From positions 62,001 through 126,000 of the forward strand of contig NZ_CP053832.1 in the NCBI RefSeq assembly GCF_013372225.1: DNA of 64,000 bases, written 5' to 3'. The stretch comes from Campylobacter ureolyticus (lineage in GTDB: Bacteria > Campylobacterota > Campylobacteria > Campylobacterales > Campylobacteraceae). The translations under genes and the position numbers were made by a program. Shown piece after piece: positions 9,727 through 21,500 of the stretch; the stretch's first letter is position 1, and each line of letters starts with the position of its first letter. The notes beneath the pieces are model-generated. The model had not been told where the DNA came from. It made no database searches and was given only the letters and a program-made list of their open reading frames with translations.

Positions 9727-10482
9727 TTATTGAAATTTATCTTTTCTTAATTTTTTTTCATCGATTCCACTTATTCCATTGCGTCTTGCAAGCTCATCTA
9801 AAATAGCTTGAGGATGGATATTGTGGGCATTTAAAGCAACGAGCAGGTGAAACACCAAATCACTTGCCTCATAAATTATGTCAAATTTAGGATCTCCTGG
9901 TTTATGTTCACCAAATTCCTCTAAATTTAAATGTTTATATTTTTCAAATTTGCTTTGATCTTTACAGGCGAGTACAACTTCGCCAGCTTCTTCACATATT
10001 TTTTTTAGTATGGCATTTTCACCTTTTGCAAAAAGTCTTGCAACATGAGAGTTTTCTGGATTTGCATTTAGTTTTCTATCTTCAATTGTGTGATAAAGCT
10101 CATCTAGAATATCATATTTTGGTTTTTGAGTGTTATTAGAAAGTTGCTTTACTAAATTTAATCCTTCAAATTTTGTAAAAAAACAGCTTTTTTCGCCTGT
10201 ATGACAAGCTACTCCGTTTTGTTTTACTTTTAATAAAATTGTATCGCCATCACAATCAAGAAGAATTTCTTTTATTTCTTGTGTGTTTCCACTAGTTTCA
10301 CCTTTTTGCCAAATTCTATTTCTTGAGCGTGAAAAATAGTGTGCAAGACCTGTTTTAAGGCTTAAATCCAAAGATTCTTCACTCATATATCCAAGCATTA
10401 AAACTTCACTTGTCTCAAAGTCTTGTGTGATTGCGGGGATAAGCCCCCCGCATTTTTGCCAGTTTATATTTTTAATATCCAT
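9727..10482 (-). CDS. hisIE: Bifunctional phosphoribosyl-AMP cyclohydrolase / phosphoribosyl-ATP pyrophosphatase
   Basis: The product is 251 residues. The N-terminal HisI domain (about 1-110) has [18 protein letters not shown] and the metal-binding region [21 protein letters not shown]. The C-terminal HisE domain has [11 protein letters not shown] and [13 protein letters not shown]. It performs steps 2 and 3 of histidine synthesis. Three bases separate it from the SPFH gene upstream. Confidence 0.95.
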   Translation of the reverse strand: MDIKNINWQKCGGLIPAITQDFETSEVLMLGYMSEESLDLSLKTGLAHYFSRSRNRIWQKGETSGNTQEIKEILLDCDGDTILLKVKQNGVACHTGEKSCFFTKFEGLNLVKQLSNNTQKPKYDILDELYHTIEDRKLNANPENSHVARLFAKGENAILKKICEEAGEVVLACKDQSKFEKYKHLNLEEFGEHKPGDPKFDIIYEASDLVFHLLVALNAHNIHPQAILDELARRNGISGIDEKKLRKDKFQ

Positions 10483-10485
10483 TTG

Positions 10486-11568
10486 TTACTCTGATATAGC
10501 GCTTTGCTTTGCTTTGTCTTTTGTATCAACCCAAATGTTTGGTACTGCTCCACCAGGAGTTAAGAAAATTTTAGCATCTTTATTTTCTTTAAGTGCTTCA
10601 TTAAATTTAGCTTGAGTTTGAATTTGCTTTAAGCTCAATACATTTGAATCAAGACTTTTTGCAATTTCTTTATTTGCGTAAGCTTCTGCATCAGCTTCAA
10701 CTTTTACAGCATCTGCTCTACCTTGTGCTTCAATAATAATGGCTTTTGCTGTTCCTTCTGCAAGAGCAGCTTTTTTAAGAGCTTCTTGATTTGCTCTTTC
10801 AACTTCATATTTTGTTCTTTCAGCCTCTTGCTTTGCAATTTGGACTCTTTCTATTTGATCTTTTATTTTATCAGGTAAGATTATTTCCCTAAGCTGCACA
10901 GCTAGCAAATCAACCGGGCGACCTTTGATTGATTCTATATCTTCTCTTATTTGATTTGCAATTGATGAAGCTATCTCATTTCTTTTTATAGGTAATTCTT
11001 CTGCTGTATATTGACCTGTGACACTTCTTACAACATCCCTAACAACAGGGTCAATTATTTTATTTTCCCACGCAAAGCCATAAGTTGCGATAGTTGTTGG
11101 AGCGGTTGATTGGTTTAGTTTGTATTGAACTGTAATATCAATACTAACTGGTAAATTTCTAGCATCTAAAACTGAGATTGAGTTTTTTCTTATAATGCCA
11201 GAATTTGCAGCATTTGCAACTTCGCCTCTATCTTCTCCGCTTGTATAGTTTATAATCCTAACTCTTGTATCAACTACAAAAACCTTTTGAAGTCCTGGCA
11301 TAAAAAAATGAAACCCTGGATCAAGCGGCTTTAAATCGTATTTTCCAAGAGTTGAGCGAATTCCAACATGGCCAGAGCTTATAGCTACAAAAGGTCTTGC
11401 TAAAACTAAAATAAATATAATGGCTAAGCCTACATAAATAAATGGCGAAAACTTTCCAAATCCTTTAAAATCAGGCATTTTAAAGTCAAAATTTGGCTTA
11501 TTTCCACCGCCTTGGTTGTCGTCATTTTTCTTTCTTTTGTTAAAATAGTCGTTTAAATCTGCTGGCAT
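10486..11568 (-). CDS. SPFH/prohibitin-family membrane protein (HflK/HflC-like)
   Basis: The product is 360 residues. It has a charged N-terminal tail (about 1-38), one membrane helix (about 39-62), an SPFH domain (about 65-240), and an alanine/glutamate-rich coiled coil (about 240-310, with QIAKQEAERTKYEVERANQE). Such proteins oligomerise on the inner membrane and modulate proteases such as FtsH. There is no separate HflK/HflC pair here. It sits between ilvE and hisIE in one direction. Confidence 0.85.
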   Translation of the reverse strand: MPADLNDYFNKRKKNDDNQGGGNKPNFDFKMPDFKGFGKFSPFIYVGLAIIFILVLARPFVAISSGHVGIRSTLGKYDLKPLDPGFHFFMPGLQKVFVVDTRVRIINYTSGEDRGEVANAANSGIIRKNSISVLDARNLPVSIDITVQYKLNQSTAPTTIATYGFAWENKIIDPVVRDVVRSVTGQYTAEELPIKRNEIASSIANQIREDIESIKGRPVDLLAVQLREIILPDKIKDQIERVQIAKQEAERTKYEVERANQEALKKAALAEGTAKAIIIEAQGRADAVKVEADAEAYANKEIAKSLDSNVLSLKQIQTQAKFNEALKENKDAKIFLTPGGAVPNIWVDTKDKAKQSAISE

Positions 11569-11576
11569 ATCTTTCC

Positions 11577-12503
11577 TTAATTAATGTATGTTAGATATTT
11601 TTCATATTTCTCATTTTCACCTCTAACTGTGGCAAAATAAGTTTTTTGAAGTTTTTTTGTAATGGCTCCCATTTTACCATTTCCTATAATCCTGCCATCT
11701 ACATTTGTAATTGGTGTAACTTCGGCTGCAGTTCCTGTAAAAAATGCTTCATCTGCTATATAGACCTCATCTCTTGTAATTCTCTCTCTTTTTACCTCAT
11801 ATCCTAAGTCTTTAGCTATTTCAATAACTGTATTTTGAGTAATACTTTCTAGGCTTGTGTCATTTGGTGGGGTTATAATAACACCATTTCTAACTATAAA
11901 AAAGCACTCTCCACTACCTTCGGCAATAAAACCTTGTTGATCTAAAAGTAAAGCCTCATCATATCCTGAAGTTACAGCATCATGGTTTGCCATTTGTGAG
12001 TTGAAGTAGTTTGCGCTTGCTTTTGCTTTGCTCATCATTGAATTTGGTGAGTTTTTAGCCCAAGATGAAATTTTAACTTTTATGCCTTTTTCTATAGCAT
12101 CTTCACCCATATAAGCACCCCATTCCCAAGCAGCAAGTGCAACTTGAACAGGTGAACCAAGATGTGAAACACCCATAGAGCCATAGCCTAAAAATACAAT
12201 CGGTCTTAAATAAACAGTATCTTTAAAATCATTTGATTTTAAAAGTTCAACTTGAGCTTTAAAAAGCTCGCCATAGCTATAAGGCACATTTATAAGGCAA
12301 GCTTTTGCTGAATCAAGTAATCTTTTTGTGTGTTCAGCTAGTCTAAAAACTGCCAAGCCTTTTTTTGTTTGATAGGCTCTAACTCCTTCAAAAACAGCAT
12401 TTCCATAGTGAAGTGAGTGCGATAAGATATGAACATTTGCTTCACTCCAAGGGATTAATTTTCCATCTAGCCAGATATTTTTTGCCTCTTTTACTTTTGC
12501 CAT
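11577..12503 (-). CDS. ilvE: Branched-chain amino acid aminotransferase
   Basis: The product is 308 residues, fold-type IV PLP enzyme. Expected features are SLHYGNAVFEGVRAY, the region around the PLP lysine (MMSKAKASANYFNS), and GSGECFFIVRNG with TPPNDTSLESITQ. It makes Leu, Ile and Val from their keto acids. Confidence 0.95.
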   Translation of the reverse strand: MAKVKEAKNIWLDGKLIPWSEANVHILSHSLHYGNAVFEGVRAYQTKKGLAVFRLAEHTKRLLDSAKACLINVPYSYGELFKAQVELLKSNDFKDTVYLRPIVFLGYGSMGVSHLGSPVQVALAAWEWGAYMGEDAIEKGIKVKISSWAKNSPNSMMSKAKASANYFNSQMANHDAVTSGYDEALLLDQQGFIAEGSGECFFIVRNGVIITPPNDTSLESITQNTVIEIAKDLGYEVKRERITRDEVYIADEAFFTGTAAEVTPITNVDGRIIGNGKMGAITKKLQKTYFATVRGENEKYEKYLTYIN

Positions 12504-12583
12504 AAATTTTACCTTTAATAAAAATATAAGGCTTGATTATAGCTAAATTTATTTAACTTTTTATTTAGTTTAACAAAATTGTG

Positions 12584-12589
12584 TATAAT
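12584..12589 (+). promoter_or_regulatory. Candidate -10 box for bcp-queH
   Basis: TATAAT within TTGTGTATAATCG, 32 bases before the bcp ATG and preceded by the T-rich tract typical of promoters in this group. Confidence 0.55.
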
Positions 12590-12621
12590 CGCCGTATAAA
12601 TTTCAATAAAAAGGGTAAAAA

Positions 12622-13128
12622 ATGAGTGATTTTTTAAAAGAAGATAGAGAGAGAAAAGTAACTTTACAAAAAGGAGATAAAGCTCCAAATTTTAGCCTTA
12701 AAAATCAAGATGGTGTTGAGATAAATTTAAATGATTTTATAGGTAAAAATGTAATTTTATATTTTTATCCAAAAGACAACACTCCAGGTTGCACAACAGA
12801 AGCTTGCGAGTTTAGTCAAAATTATGATGATTTTATAGCAAATGATAGTGTAATCATTGGCATTAGCCCAGATTCTGTAAAAAGCCACGAAAACTTTATA
12901 AAAAAACATGACTTAAAACACATTTTACTAAGCGATGAAGATAAAAATGTTAGCAAGCTTTATGGTGTTTGGCAAGTTAGAAAAAACTATGGTAGAGAGT
13001 ATTTAGGTATAGTTAGAACAACTTTTGTAATTGATAAAAAAGGTGATATTTTAAAGGTTTATAAAAGTGTAAAAGCAAAAGATCACGCAGCAAAAGTTTT
13101 AGCTGATTTAACTTCAAATTTAGGCTAA
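12622..13128 (+). CDS. bcp: Thioredoxin-dependent peroxiredoxin (Bcp/PrxQ)
   Basis: The product is 168 residues with a PrxQ active site PKDNTPGCTTEACEF, holding the peroxidatic Cys and the second Cys five residues on. It reduces hydroperoxides in the cytoplasm. AAAAAGGG lies before the ATG. It is followed after two bases by queH, so the two are probably co-transcribed. Confidence 0.93.
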   Translation: MSDFLKEDRERKVTLQKGDKAPNFSLKNQDGVEINLNDFIGKNVILYFYPKDNTPGCTTEACEFSQNYDDFIANDSVIIGISPDSVKSHENFIKKHDLKHILLSDEDKNVSKLYGVWQVRKNYGREYLGIVRTTFVIDKKGDILKVYKSVKAKDHAAKVLADLTSNLG

Positions 13129-13130
13129 AT

Positions 13131-14192
13131 TTGTTAGTTCAAATTTGCTGTAGTGTTGATAGCCATTATTTTTTAAGAAAGTTAAAAGAGATTTATCCTG
13201 ATGAAAGAATAATTGGCTATTTTTATGATCCAAATATCCATCCATATAGTGAGTTTTTGCTTCGCTATGACGATGTTAAAAAAAGTGCAAAAACTCTTGG
13301 AATTGAAGTTATTTTGGGCGATTATGAACTTGATGAGTGGTTTAGTTTTATAAGAGGGCTTGAAAATGAGCCTGAAAAAGGTGAGCGTTGTCAAAAATGC
13401 TTTGATTTTAGAATGGAAAAAACAGCTATTTTAGCCAAAAAATTAGGTGAAAACTCAATAACCACAACGCTTTTAATGAGCCCTAAAAAATCTCATACCC
13501 AGCTTGAAAAGTCTTTATCGGAAATTTGTGCTAAATTTAACCTTGATTTTATCGCACCTGATTTTAGAAAAAATGGTGGAAGCAAAGCTCAGTTTGATTT
13601 AGCAAAAAAAGATAACTTATATCATCAAAATTATTGTGGCTGTATGTTTGCTATGAAAATGCAAAATAAAGCAAGTTTGGAATTTGAACTAATGAGTTCT
13701 ATAAACCACCAAATTCAGCCAAATTCACCAGAAGATAGAGCTCTATTTTATAGGAATTTAAGAGTTTTGGAAGAGCAAAAAGGCAAATTTAAACTTCAAA
13801 AAGATAGTTTTATAAATTACAGGCTTTTAAGAGGGTTAGTTAAATTTGATGAAAAAGTTATAAAAAGTTATTTTTTATTTAACTCTTATCTTGAGAGAAA
13901 TTTAGTTAAATTTAGTATAAATTATGAGTGTGATGAGTTTGTAAAAAACAATATAATAATTTTTAGCTTTGATAAATTTAAAGAGATTTCAAGTGTAAAA
14001 TTTAATAGTTTTGATGAGTTTTTAAAAAAACCTTTAAGTGTTGATGAAGAGTTAAATTTAAGAGAAAAAATTTGTGAAAAAGGTAGCTTTTCACCAATTA
14101 TCGTAATTGAAAAATTAGTTCCAGCAAAGGTGGAAATTGTAGCTTTTTCAAAAATATATTTAGATGTTAGGGAAATTTTAGTAACTTTTTGA
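13131..14192 (+). CDS. queH: Epoxyqueuosine reductase QueH
   Basis: The product is 353 residues. The start is TTG at 13131, two bases after the bcp stop, giving MLVQICCSVDSHYF. The adjacent cysteines plus CQKC in GERCQKCFDFR and CGC in NYCGCMFA are the cluster/metal-ligand cysteines of QueH (DUF208), which does the last step of queuosine tRNA modification without cobalamin. The region after about residue 190 is a C-terminal extension with no recognised motif. Confidence 0.88.
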   Translation: MLVQICCSVDSHYFLRKLKEIYPDERIIGYFYDPNIHPYSEFLLRYDDVKKSAKTLGIEVILGDYELDEWFSFIRGLENEPEKGERCQKCFDFRMEKTAILAKKLGENSITTTLLMSPKKSHTQLEKSLSEICAKFNLDFIAPDFRKNGGSKAQFDLAKKDNLYHQNYCGCMFAMKMQNKASLEFELMSSINHQIQPNSPEDRALFYRNLRVLEEQKGKFKLQKDSFINYRLLRGLVKFDEKVIKSYFLFNSYLERNLVKFSINYECDEFVKNNIIIFSFDKFKEISSVKFNSFDEFLKKPLSVDEELNLREKICEKGSFSPIIVIEKLVPAKVEIVAFSKIYLDVREILVTF

Positions 14193-14230
14193 TAAAATGT
14201 GAAGTTAAATAAAATTTAAGGCTGAATAAC

Positions 14231-14677
14231 ATGTTAGATATAAATCAAATAATGCAAATTTTACCACATAGATATCCTTTTTTATTGATTGACAAGGTTA
14301 CAAATTTGGTACTTAATGAAAGTATTGAAGCGTATAAAAATGTAACCATAGGTGAACCTATTTTTGAGGGGCATTTTCCAGGGCATCCTATTTATCCAGG
14401 AGTTATGATAATTGAAGGAATGGCACAAGCTGGTGGAGTTTTGGCTTTTAGAAGTATGGAAAAAGATAATCCAGATGATTTAAAAGATAAAGTTGTATAT
14501 TTTATGAGTATTGATAAGGCAAAATTTAGAAAGCCAATTAGACCAGGAGATAGGATAATTTATAAAATTTCAACTATAAAACATCGTGGCAAAATTTGGG
14601 TTTTAAAAGGTGAAGCTCATACTGATGATGGTTTAGCTGCTGAGGCTGAACTTCAGGCTATGATAGTGGATAAATAG
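14231..14677 (+). CDS. fabZ: 3-hydroxyacyl-ACP dehydratase
   Basis: The product is 148 residues, a hot-dog fold enzyme with [13 protein letters not shown] and the active-site stretch [20 protein letters not shown] (catalytic His and Glu). It dehydrates hydroxyacyl-ACP in fatty-acid synthesis. It is first in the run fabZ-lpxA-clpX-mreB-mreC-carB, which links fatty acid, lipid A and cell-shape functions. Confidence 0.96.
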   Translation: MLDINQIMQILPHRYPFLLIDKVTNLVLNESIEAYKNVTIGEPIFEGHFPGHPIYPGVMIIEGMAQAGGVLAFRSMEKDNPDDLKDKVVYFMSIDKAKFRKPIRPGDRIIYKISTIKHRGKIWVLKGEAHTDDGLAAEAELQAMIVDK

Positions 14678-14690
14678 TAACGGATTTAAT

Positions 14691-15479
14691 ATGAATATTC
14701 ATAAAACTGCCATCATAGAAGATGGTGCTATTTTAGGCGATGATGTAAAAATAGAAGCCTATGCCTTTGTTAGCAAAGATGCAAAAATTGGAAATGAAGT
14801 TATCATAAAACAGGGTGCAAGGATAGTTGGAAATACAACAATTGGCGATAAAAGTAAAATTTTTAGTTATGCTGTAGTTGGTGATATCCCGCAGGATATG
14901 AGTTTTGAAGTTGGTGAAAAAACAGGTCTTATAATTGGCAAAAATGCTACAATTCATGAGTTTTGTACGATAAATTCAGGCTCACATAAAGGTGATGGCT
15001 TTACAAGAATAGGAGATAATGCTTTTATAATGGCTTATTGTCATATTGCACATGATTGTATTATTGGAAATAATGTAATATTGGCAAATAATGCAACCTT
15101 AGCAGGACATGTTGAAATGGGTGATTATGCTGTTATTGGTGGTCTTACTCCAGTTCATCAATTTGTTAAAATTGGAGAAAGCTGTATGATAGCAGGAGCA
15201 TCTGCATTAAGTCAAGATGTCCCTCATTTTTGTTTAGCTGAGGGAAATAGAGCCTATATAAGGGGTCTGAATTTAATAGGGCTTAGAAGAAGATTTGAAA
15301 AAGATGAGGTAGAAGAGATAAATAAGGCTTATAAATTTATCTTTAACAAAGGCACTAGTATAAAAGATCAAGCCTTAGAGTTACTTGAGAAATCACAAAA
15401 TTTAAATGTTAAAAAAATGTGTGAATTTATCATAAATACAAAAAGAGGAATTCCTCTAAAAAAGGAAAAGAATGGCTAG
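14691..15479 (+). CDS. lpxA: UDP-N-acetylglucosamine O-acyltransferase
   Basis: The product is 262 residues. Many hexapeptide repeats form the left-handed beta-helix in the first two thirds, with GDIPQDMSF and the catalytic-His region [10 protein letters not shown] helical C-terminal domain follows. It does the first step of lipid A synthesis. The end overlaps clpX by eight bases. Confidence 0.96.
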   Translation: MNIHKTAIIEDGAILGDDVKIEAYAFVSKDAKIGNEVIIKQGARIVGNTTIGDKSKIFSYAVVGDIPQDMSFEVGEKTGLIIGKNATIHEFCTINSGSHKGDGFTRIGDNAFIMAYCHIAHDCIIGNNVILANNATLAGHVEMGDYAVIGGLTPVHQFVKIGESCMIAGASALSQDVPHFCLAEGNRAYIRGLNLIGLRRRFEKDEVEEINKAYKFIFNKGTSIKDQALELLEKSQNLNVKKMCEFIINTKRGIPLKKEKNG

Positions 15480-16695
15480 AAAGTGTAGTTTTTGTGGTGG
15501 GTTAGAAGATAAAGATAGAAGAATTTTTCCAAATGAAAATAGTGATGCTTTTATATGCGAGTTTTGTATAGATGCAGCTTATGAGGTTATCCATGGTGGT
15601 GAAGTTGAAAAAAAAGAAGAAAATAAAACCATAAAAGATATTACACCAAAGAAACTAAAGGAAATTTTAGATAGTTATGTTATTGGACAAGATATGGCCA
15701 AAAAGGCTTTTAGTGTTGGGGTTTATAATCACTATAAAAGGCTTTTTAAGCAAGATATGGTAGATGATGATACTGAAATTTCAAAATCAAATATTTTACT
15801 TATTGGACCAACAGGAAGTGGAAAAACATTAATGGCTCAAACCTTAGCAAAGCATCTTGATGTACCAATTGCAATTTGTGATGCTACAAGCTTAACAGAG
15901 GCCGGATATGTTGGAGAAGATGTTGAAAATATACTAACAAGGCTTTTACAAGCTGCAAATGGCGATATAAAAAAAGCAGAACAAGGAATCGTTTTTGTTG
16001 ATGAAATGGATAAAATTGCTAGAATGAGCGAGAATAGATCCATAACAAGAGATGTAAGCGGTGAGGGTGTGCAGCAAGCTCTTCTTAAAATTATTGAAGG
16101 AAGTGTTGTAAATATCCCACCAAAAGGTGGTAGAAAACATCCAAATCAAGACTTTATTCAAATAGATACAAAGAATATTTTATTTATTTGCGGTGGAGCT
16201 TTTGATGGATTAAACGACATTATAAGTAGAAGAATTGGTGAAAATATTTTGGGCTTTGGTCAAGAAAAAAGAACAAAAAAAGAAAATGAAAATTTGATAC
16301 ATTTAGTTGAGTCTGATGATTTGGTTCATTATGGCATAATCCCCGAACTAATAGGAAGACTTCATATTGTAGCAACTTTAAATGAGCTTGACGAAAAAGA
16401 TATGGTGAGAATTTTAACAGAACCTAAAAATGCGATTTTAAGTCAATATAAAAAAATATTTGCAATAGATGGAGCGAGTTTAAAATTTGATGATGAAGCG
16501 CTTTTGGAGGTTGCAAATTTAGCTATAAAAAGAAAAACTGGTGCAAGAGGCTTAAGAAGCATAATGGAGGGAGTTATGCTTGATATTATGTTTAATTTGC
16601 CAGAGTTAAAAGGATATGAAGTAGTAATTTCAAAAGATGTGGTTTTAGGCAAAGAAAAGCCAATTCTTGTAAAACAAGATATTTTAAGTGCCTAA
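15472..16695 (+). CDS. clpX: ATP-dependent Clp protease ATP-binding subunit ClpX
   Basis: The product is 407 residues. The N-terminal zinc finger uses Cys5, Cys8, Cys29 and Cys32. The AAA+ core has Walker A GPTGSGKT at about 112-119, Walker [10 protein letters not shown], the pore loop GYVGEDVE and the sensor-2 region KTGARGLR. It unfolds substrates for ClpP. Confidence 0.97.
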   Translation: MARKCSFCGGLEDKDRRIFPNENSDAFICEFCIDAAYEVIHGGEVEKKEENKTIKDITPKKLKEILDSYVIGQDMAKKAFSVGVYNHYKRLFKQDMVDDDTEISKSNILLIGPTGSGKTLMAQTLAKHLDVPIAICDATSLTEAGYVGEDVENILTRLLQAANGDIKKAEQGIVFVDEMDKIARMSENRSITRDVSGEGVQQALLKIIEGSVVNIPPKGGRKHPNQDFIQIDTKNILFICGGAFDGLNDIISRRIGENILGFGQEKRTKKENENLIHLVESDDLVHYGIIPELIGRLHIVATLNELDEKDMVRILTEPKNAILSQYKKIFAIDGASLKFDDEALLEVANLAIKRKTGARGLRSIMEGVMLDIMFNLPELKGYEVVISKDVVLGKEKPILVKQDILSA

Positions 16696-16723
16696 AAACA
16701 ACTAAGAAGCAAAAAGGATAAAA

Positions 16724-17758
16724 ATGATAATTGATAAAATTTTAGGATTTTTTTCAAGCGATATGGGAATAGACCTAGGAACGGCAAATACCCTTGTTTT
16801 AGTAAAAGATAAAGGAATTGTTATAAATGAACCAAGTGTTGTTGCTGTTGAAAATACAAAATTTGGAAAACAAAAAATCTTAGCTGTAGGTCACCAAGCA
16901 AAAGATATGGTAGGAAAAACTCCAGGTGATATTCAAGCTATTAGACCAATGAAAGATGGTGTTATAGCCGATTTTGATATGACTGAAAGAATGATAAGAT
17001 ATTTCATAGAAAAAACCCACAAAAGACGAAATTTTATAAGTCCGAGAGTTATAATTTCAGTTCCTTATGGCTTAACTCAAGTTGAAAGAAAAGCAGTTAG
17101 AGATAGTGCTTTAATGGCAGGAGCAAGAGAAGTTTTTTTAATCGAAGAGCCTATGGCGGCAGCTATTGGAGCCGGACTTCCCATACAAGAACCAAAAGGA
17201 AGCTTAGTTGTTGATATAGGTGGAGGAACTACTGAGATAGGAGTTATTTCTCTTGGAGGACTTGTAATAAGCAAATCAATTAGAGCAGCTGGGGATAAAT
17301 TTAACGAAGCAATAATTAGTTATGTCAAAGAAAAGTATAATCTTTTAATAGGTGAAAGAACCGGCGAAGAGATAAAAATAAAAGTAGGAACTGCAGTTCA
17401 GCTTCCAAAAGAACTTGTTGCTACTGTAAAAGGAAGAGATCAAATAAGTGGTCTTTTAAGCAGGATTGAACTAACTAGTGAAGATGCTAGAGAGGCTATG
17501 AGAGAGACATTAAAGCAAATTGCCGATAATCTAAAATCAGTCTTAGAGATGATGCCACCTGATCTTGCTTCTGATATAGTTGAAAATGGTATTGTTTTAT
17601 CAGGTGGTGGAGCATTGATTAGAGGAATTGATAAGTATTTAAGCGACATTGTAAAACTTCCTGTTTATGTTGCTGATGAGCCACTTTTAGCGGTTGCAAA
17701 AGGAACAGGCAAAGCATTAGAAGAAATAAGTATTTTAAGACAACTATCAAGCGAATAA
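16724..17758 (+). CDS. mreB: Rod shape-determining protein MreB
   Basis: The product is 344 residues, actin fold. Phosphate-binding motifs are DLGTANTLV and DIGGGTTEIGV; the adenosine motif is LSGGGALIRG. It forms membrane-bound filaments that direct cell-wall growth. AAAAAGGA precedes the start. mreC follows directly. Confidence 0.97.
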   Translation: MIIDKILGFFSSDMGIDLGTANTLVLVKDKGIVINEPSVVAVENTKFGKQKILAVGHQAKDMVGKTPGDIQAIRPMKDGVIADFDMTERMIRYFIEKTHKRRNFISPRVIISVPYGLTQVERKAVRDSALMAGAREVFLIEEPMAAAIGAGLPIQEPKGSLVVDIGGGTTEIGVISLGGLVISKSIRAAGDKFNEAIISYVKEKYNLLIGERTGEEIKIKVGTAVQLPKELVATVKGRDQISGLLSRIELTSEDAREAMRETLKQIADNLKSVLEMMPPDLASDIVENGIVLSGGGALIRGIDKYLSDIVKLPVYVADEPLLAVAKGTGKALEEISILRQLSSE

Positions 17759-17762
17759 ATAA

Positions 17763-18512
17763 ATGAGTAAAATCAAACAAATTTTTTTTATACTTGTTTT
17801 TTTACTACTTTCTATATATTTTGGCTCTTACATAAAGGGTCAAAGTATAAGTTCAACTAATGATGTTATTAGTTTTTTTAAAAATATAAATACAAATTTA
17901 ACTCAAAAAGTAAGAGCTCATTTTAATCAGTCTTCACAGATTAAAACTTTGTATTTAGAAAACGAAGAACTTAAAAAAAAAGCCGTTTTATTAAATACTT
18001 ATGCTTATGAGTTAAACCAAATTTTAAAAGATACAAATTCTACTAAATTTGCTCCCAACGTTAAGCTTATAAGAACTTTATCTTATGCTAAAATTGGAGA
18101 TTATAATAAATTTTGGATTGATTTTAATGGTAGCAATAAAAATAAAATTTATGGAGCTATTTCTAATGCCCATACAGCTGGAATTATAATCTCAAAAGAC
18201 TCAAATTTTATGTTAATACTTCAAAATGATGAGCTTGCTTCATTTTCAGTTTATATTGGTGATGAAAAAATCCCAGCCATAATAAATGGAGATGGAATGA
18301 GAGTTATAGCAAAATTTATTCCAAGATGGCTAAATCCAAAAATTGGCGATGAGGTTTATACAAGTGGGCTTGACGAAGTATTTTTTGCAGGAGTTCCTGT
18401 TGGGGTTATAGAAGAAATTATAGATGAAGATTTATATAAAAGTGCTGTTATAAAACCTTATTTTGATGAGGCTACACCAGCATTTCTATATGTCGTCACA
18501 AAGGAGAGATAA
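17763..18512 (+). CDS. mreC: Rod shape-determining protein MreC
   Basis: The product is 249 residues with an N-terminal membrane anchor (about 6-25), a coiled-coil region (about 50-85, LYLENEELKKKAVLL) and a periplasmic beta domain. It links MreB to the cell-wall machinery. carB starts at the very next base after its stop. Confidence 0.9.
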   Translation: MSKIKQIFFILVFLLLSIYFGSYIKGQSISSTNDVISFFKNINTNLTQKVRAHFNQSSQIKTLYLENEELKKKAVLLNTYAYELNQILKDTNSTKFAPNVKLIRTLSYAKIGDYNKFWIDFNGSNKNKIYGAISNAHTAGIIISKDSNFMLILQNDELASFSVYIGDEKIPAIINGDGMRVIAKFIPRWLNPKIGDEVYTSGLDEVFFAGVPVGVIEEIIDEDLYKSAVIKPYFDEATPAFLYVVTKER

Positions 18513-21500
18513 ATGCCAAAAAGAGATGATTTCAAAACAGTTTTAGTTATCGGAAGTGGTCCGATTGTTATAGGTCAAGCATGTGAGTTTGACTATAGTG
18601 GCACACAAGCCATAAAAACATTAAAAAGTCTTGGGTATAGAGTAGTTTTGATTAACTCAAATCCAGCTACTATTATGACAGATCCTGATTTCGCTGATGC
18701 TTCATATTTAGAGCCGATTACAAAAGAGAGTATTTTAAGAATTATAAAAAAAGAAAATGTTGATGCAATACTTCCAACGCTTGGCGGACAGGTTGCTTTA
18801 AATGCTGGAATGGAAGTTTATGAAAGTGATGAGTTTAAAAAATTAAAAAATGTTAAATTTATAGGCATAAACCCTGATGCAATAAAAAAAGGTGAAGACA
18901 GGCTTTTATTTAAAGAAACCATGCAAAGTATAAATATGGATCTTCCAAAGTCTTGCTATGCTTATACGCTCGATGAGGCATTACAGGCAGCTAGCCAAAT
19001 TGGTTTTCCTTTAATAATAAGAGCAAGTTACACTCTTGGTGGAGCAGGAAGTGGTGTAGCTTATAACATAGACGAGTTTAAAGAAATAGCTCAAAATGGA
19101 ATTGAGGCAAGCCCAATAAATGAAATTTTAATAGAAGAAAGCTTGCTTGGTTGGAAAGAAATAGAATCTGAGGTTATAAGGGACAAAAAAGGGCAGTGTG
19201 TTTTAGTGTGCGGTATAGAAAATATAGATCCTATGGGAATTCACACAGGCGATAGTATAACAATAGCTCCAACTCTTACACTAAGTGATGATGAGATAGA
19301 AAAGATAAAAAAACTAAGTTTTGAAATAGTTAAGGCTATTGGGGTTGATGCAGGTGGTAGTAATATTCAATTTGCTATGAATCCAAAAGATGGAAGAACT
19401 GTTGTAATTGAGATGAATCCACGAGTTTCTAGAAGCTCAGCACTTGCAAGTAAAGCAACTGGATATCCTATAGCCAAAATTTCAACTCTTTTAGCAGTTG
19501 GTTATACGCTTGATGAGATAAAAGATGGTTTTTATGAACCAGAAATTGACTATATAGTTGTAAAAGTTCCTAAATTTGCTTTTGAAAAATTTAAAGGAGC
19601 AAATACTTTGCTCGGAACTGCAATGAAGAGTGTTGGAGAAGTTATGAGTCTTGGCAAAAGCTTAAAAGAAGCTTTACAAAAAGCGCTTTGTTCTATGGAA
19701 AGCGGTCTATCAGGATTTGATGAAATTTCAAGCAAAGATTTAGTTTATAAGCTAAGACATGCCGATGATAAGAGAATATTATATGTTGCACAAGCTTTTA
19801 GAGAGGGCTATGATATAGAAAAAGTTTATGAGCTAACTAAAATAGATAAGTATTTTTTAAATGAAATTTATGAAATAGTAGAGTTTGAAAAAAGCGTGGA
19901 TATGAATATTTTAAACGATCCTAAAAAACTACAAGAAGCTAAGGCTATGGGATTTTCTGATAAAAAGTTAGCTTATCTTATAACTTTAAAAGACAACCTA
20001 GAGCTTAGTCAAAACGATATTTATTTTGCAAGAAATAAATTTAATATAGCTCAAATTTATCAAAAGGCTGGAACAAAAGGCAGAAACGATAACTTTACTT
20101 ATCTTTATTCAACATTTAAAAAATGTGAAAATATCTCATCTGACAATAAAGGCAAAAAAGTTTTAATAATAGGTGGTGGACCAAATAGAATAGGACAAGG
20201 AATCGAGTTTGATTATTGTTGTGTTCATGCAAGTTATGCGCTAAAAGATCTTGCTATAAAAAGTATAATGTATAATTGCAATCCTGAAACTGTAAGCACG
20301 GATTATGACACAAGTGATACACTTTATTTTGAACCAATTGATTTTGAGCATTTAAGAAGTGTTATTGAAAGAGAAAATCCTGATGGCGTAATAATTCATT
20401 TTGGAGGTCAAACCCCACTTAAATTTGCAAAAAGACTAGCAATTGCTGGGGCTAATGTAATAGGAACAAGCCCAAGAGTTATAGATATGGCAGAAGATAG
20501 GAAGAAATTTAGCGAGTTTATAACAAATTTAGGCATCAAACAACCTAGCAATGCAACTGCAACAAGCGTGGAAGAAGCGGTTTTAAAAGCAAAAGAAATT
20601 GGCTATCCAGTGCTTGTTAGACCAAGCTATGTTTTAGGCGGAAGAGCAATGAAAAAAGTCACTTGTGAAAGTGAGCTTTTAGAATATATGGGCGAAGCAG
20701 TAAGTGTTAGCAACCACTCTCCAGTTCTAATAGATAAATTTTTGAAAAACGCTACTGAGCTTGATGTTGATGCCATAAGTGATGGAAAAGATGTTTTTGT
20801 GGGAGCTATTTTAGAGCATATTGAAGAAGCTGGAATTCACTCAGGTGATAGTATAAGCGTAATGCCACCACAAAGTTTAAGCAAAGAAATAATTGAAAAA
20901 GTTTACAAAAACACAAAAGAAATTGCTATAAATTTAGGCGTTATAGGACTTTTAAACATACAATTTGCTATTTTTGAAGATGAAATTTATATGATAGAAG
21001 TAAATCCAAGAGCAAGTAGAACTGTGCCTTTTGTAAGTAAAGCAACAGGAATTCCTATGGCAAAAGTCGCAACTAGAGTTATGTGGCAAGGGGATTTAAA
21101 AGAGGCATTAAATTTCTATGATAGCTATAAAAACTTAATAAAAGTAGGAGATATCTATACAGCTACTCCAAAAAATCATGTTTGTGTTAAAGAAAGCGTG
21201 TTTCCATTTAACAAACTAGTTGGAGCTGATTTTATCCTTGGGCCTGAGATGAAATCAACAGGCGAAGTTATGGGTATAAGTGATAGTTTTGCAAAAAGTT
21301 TTATAAAAAGTCAAATTTCAGCAAGTAATGTCTTTTCATCAAGTGGAACTTTATTTTTAAGTTTAGCTGATGATGATAAAATAAGTGGTATAGAACTAGC
21401 TAAAAAATTCATAAAAGAGGGCTTTAGGATAGTTGCAACAAGCGGAACTCACAATGCCTTAAAAGAGCATGGTATAGAAAGTGAGTTTGTTCATAAGATA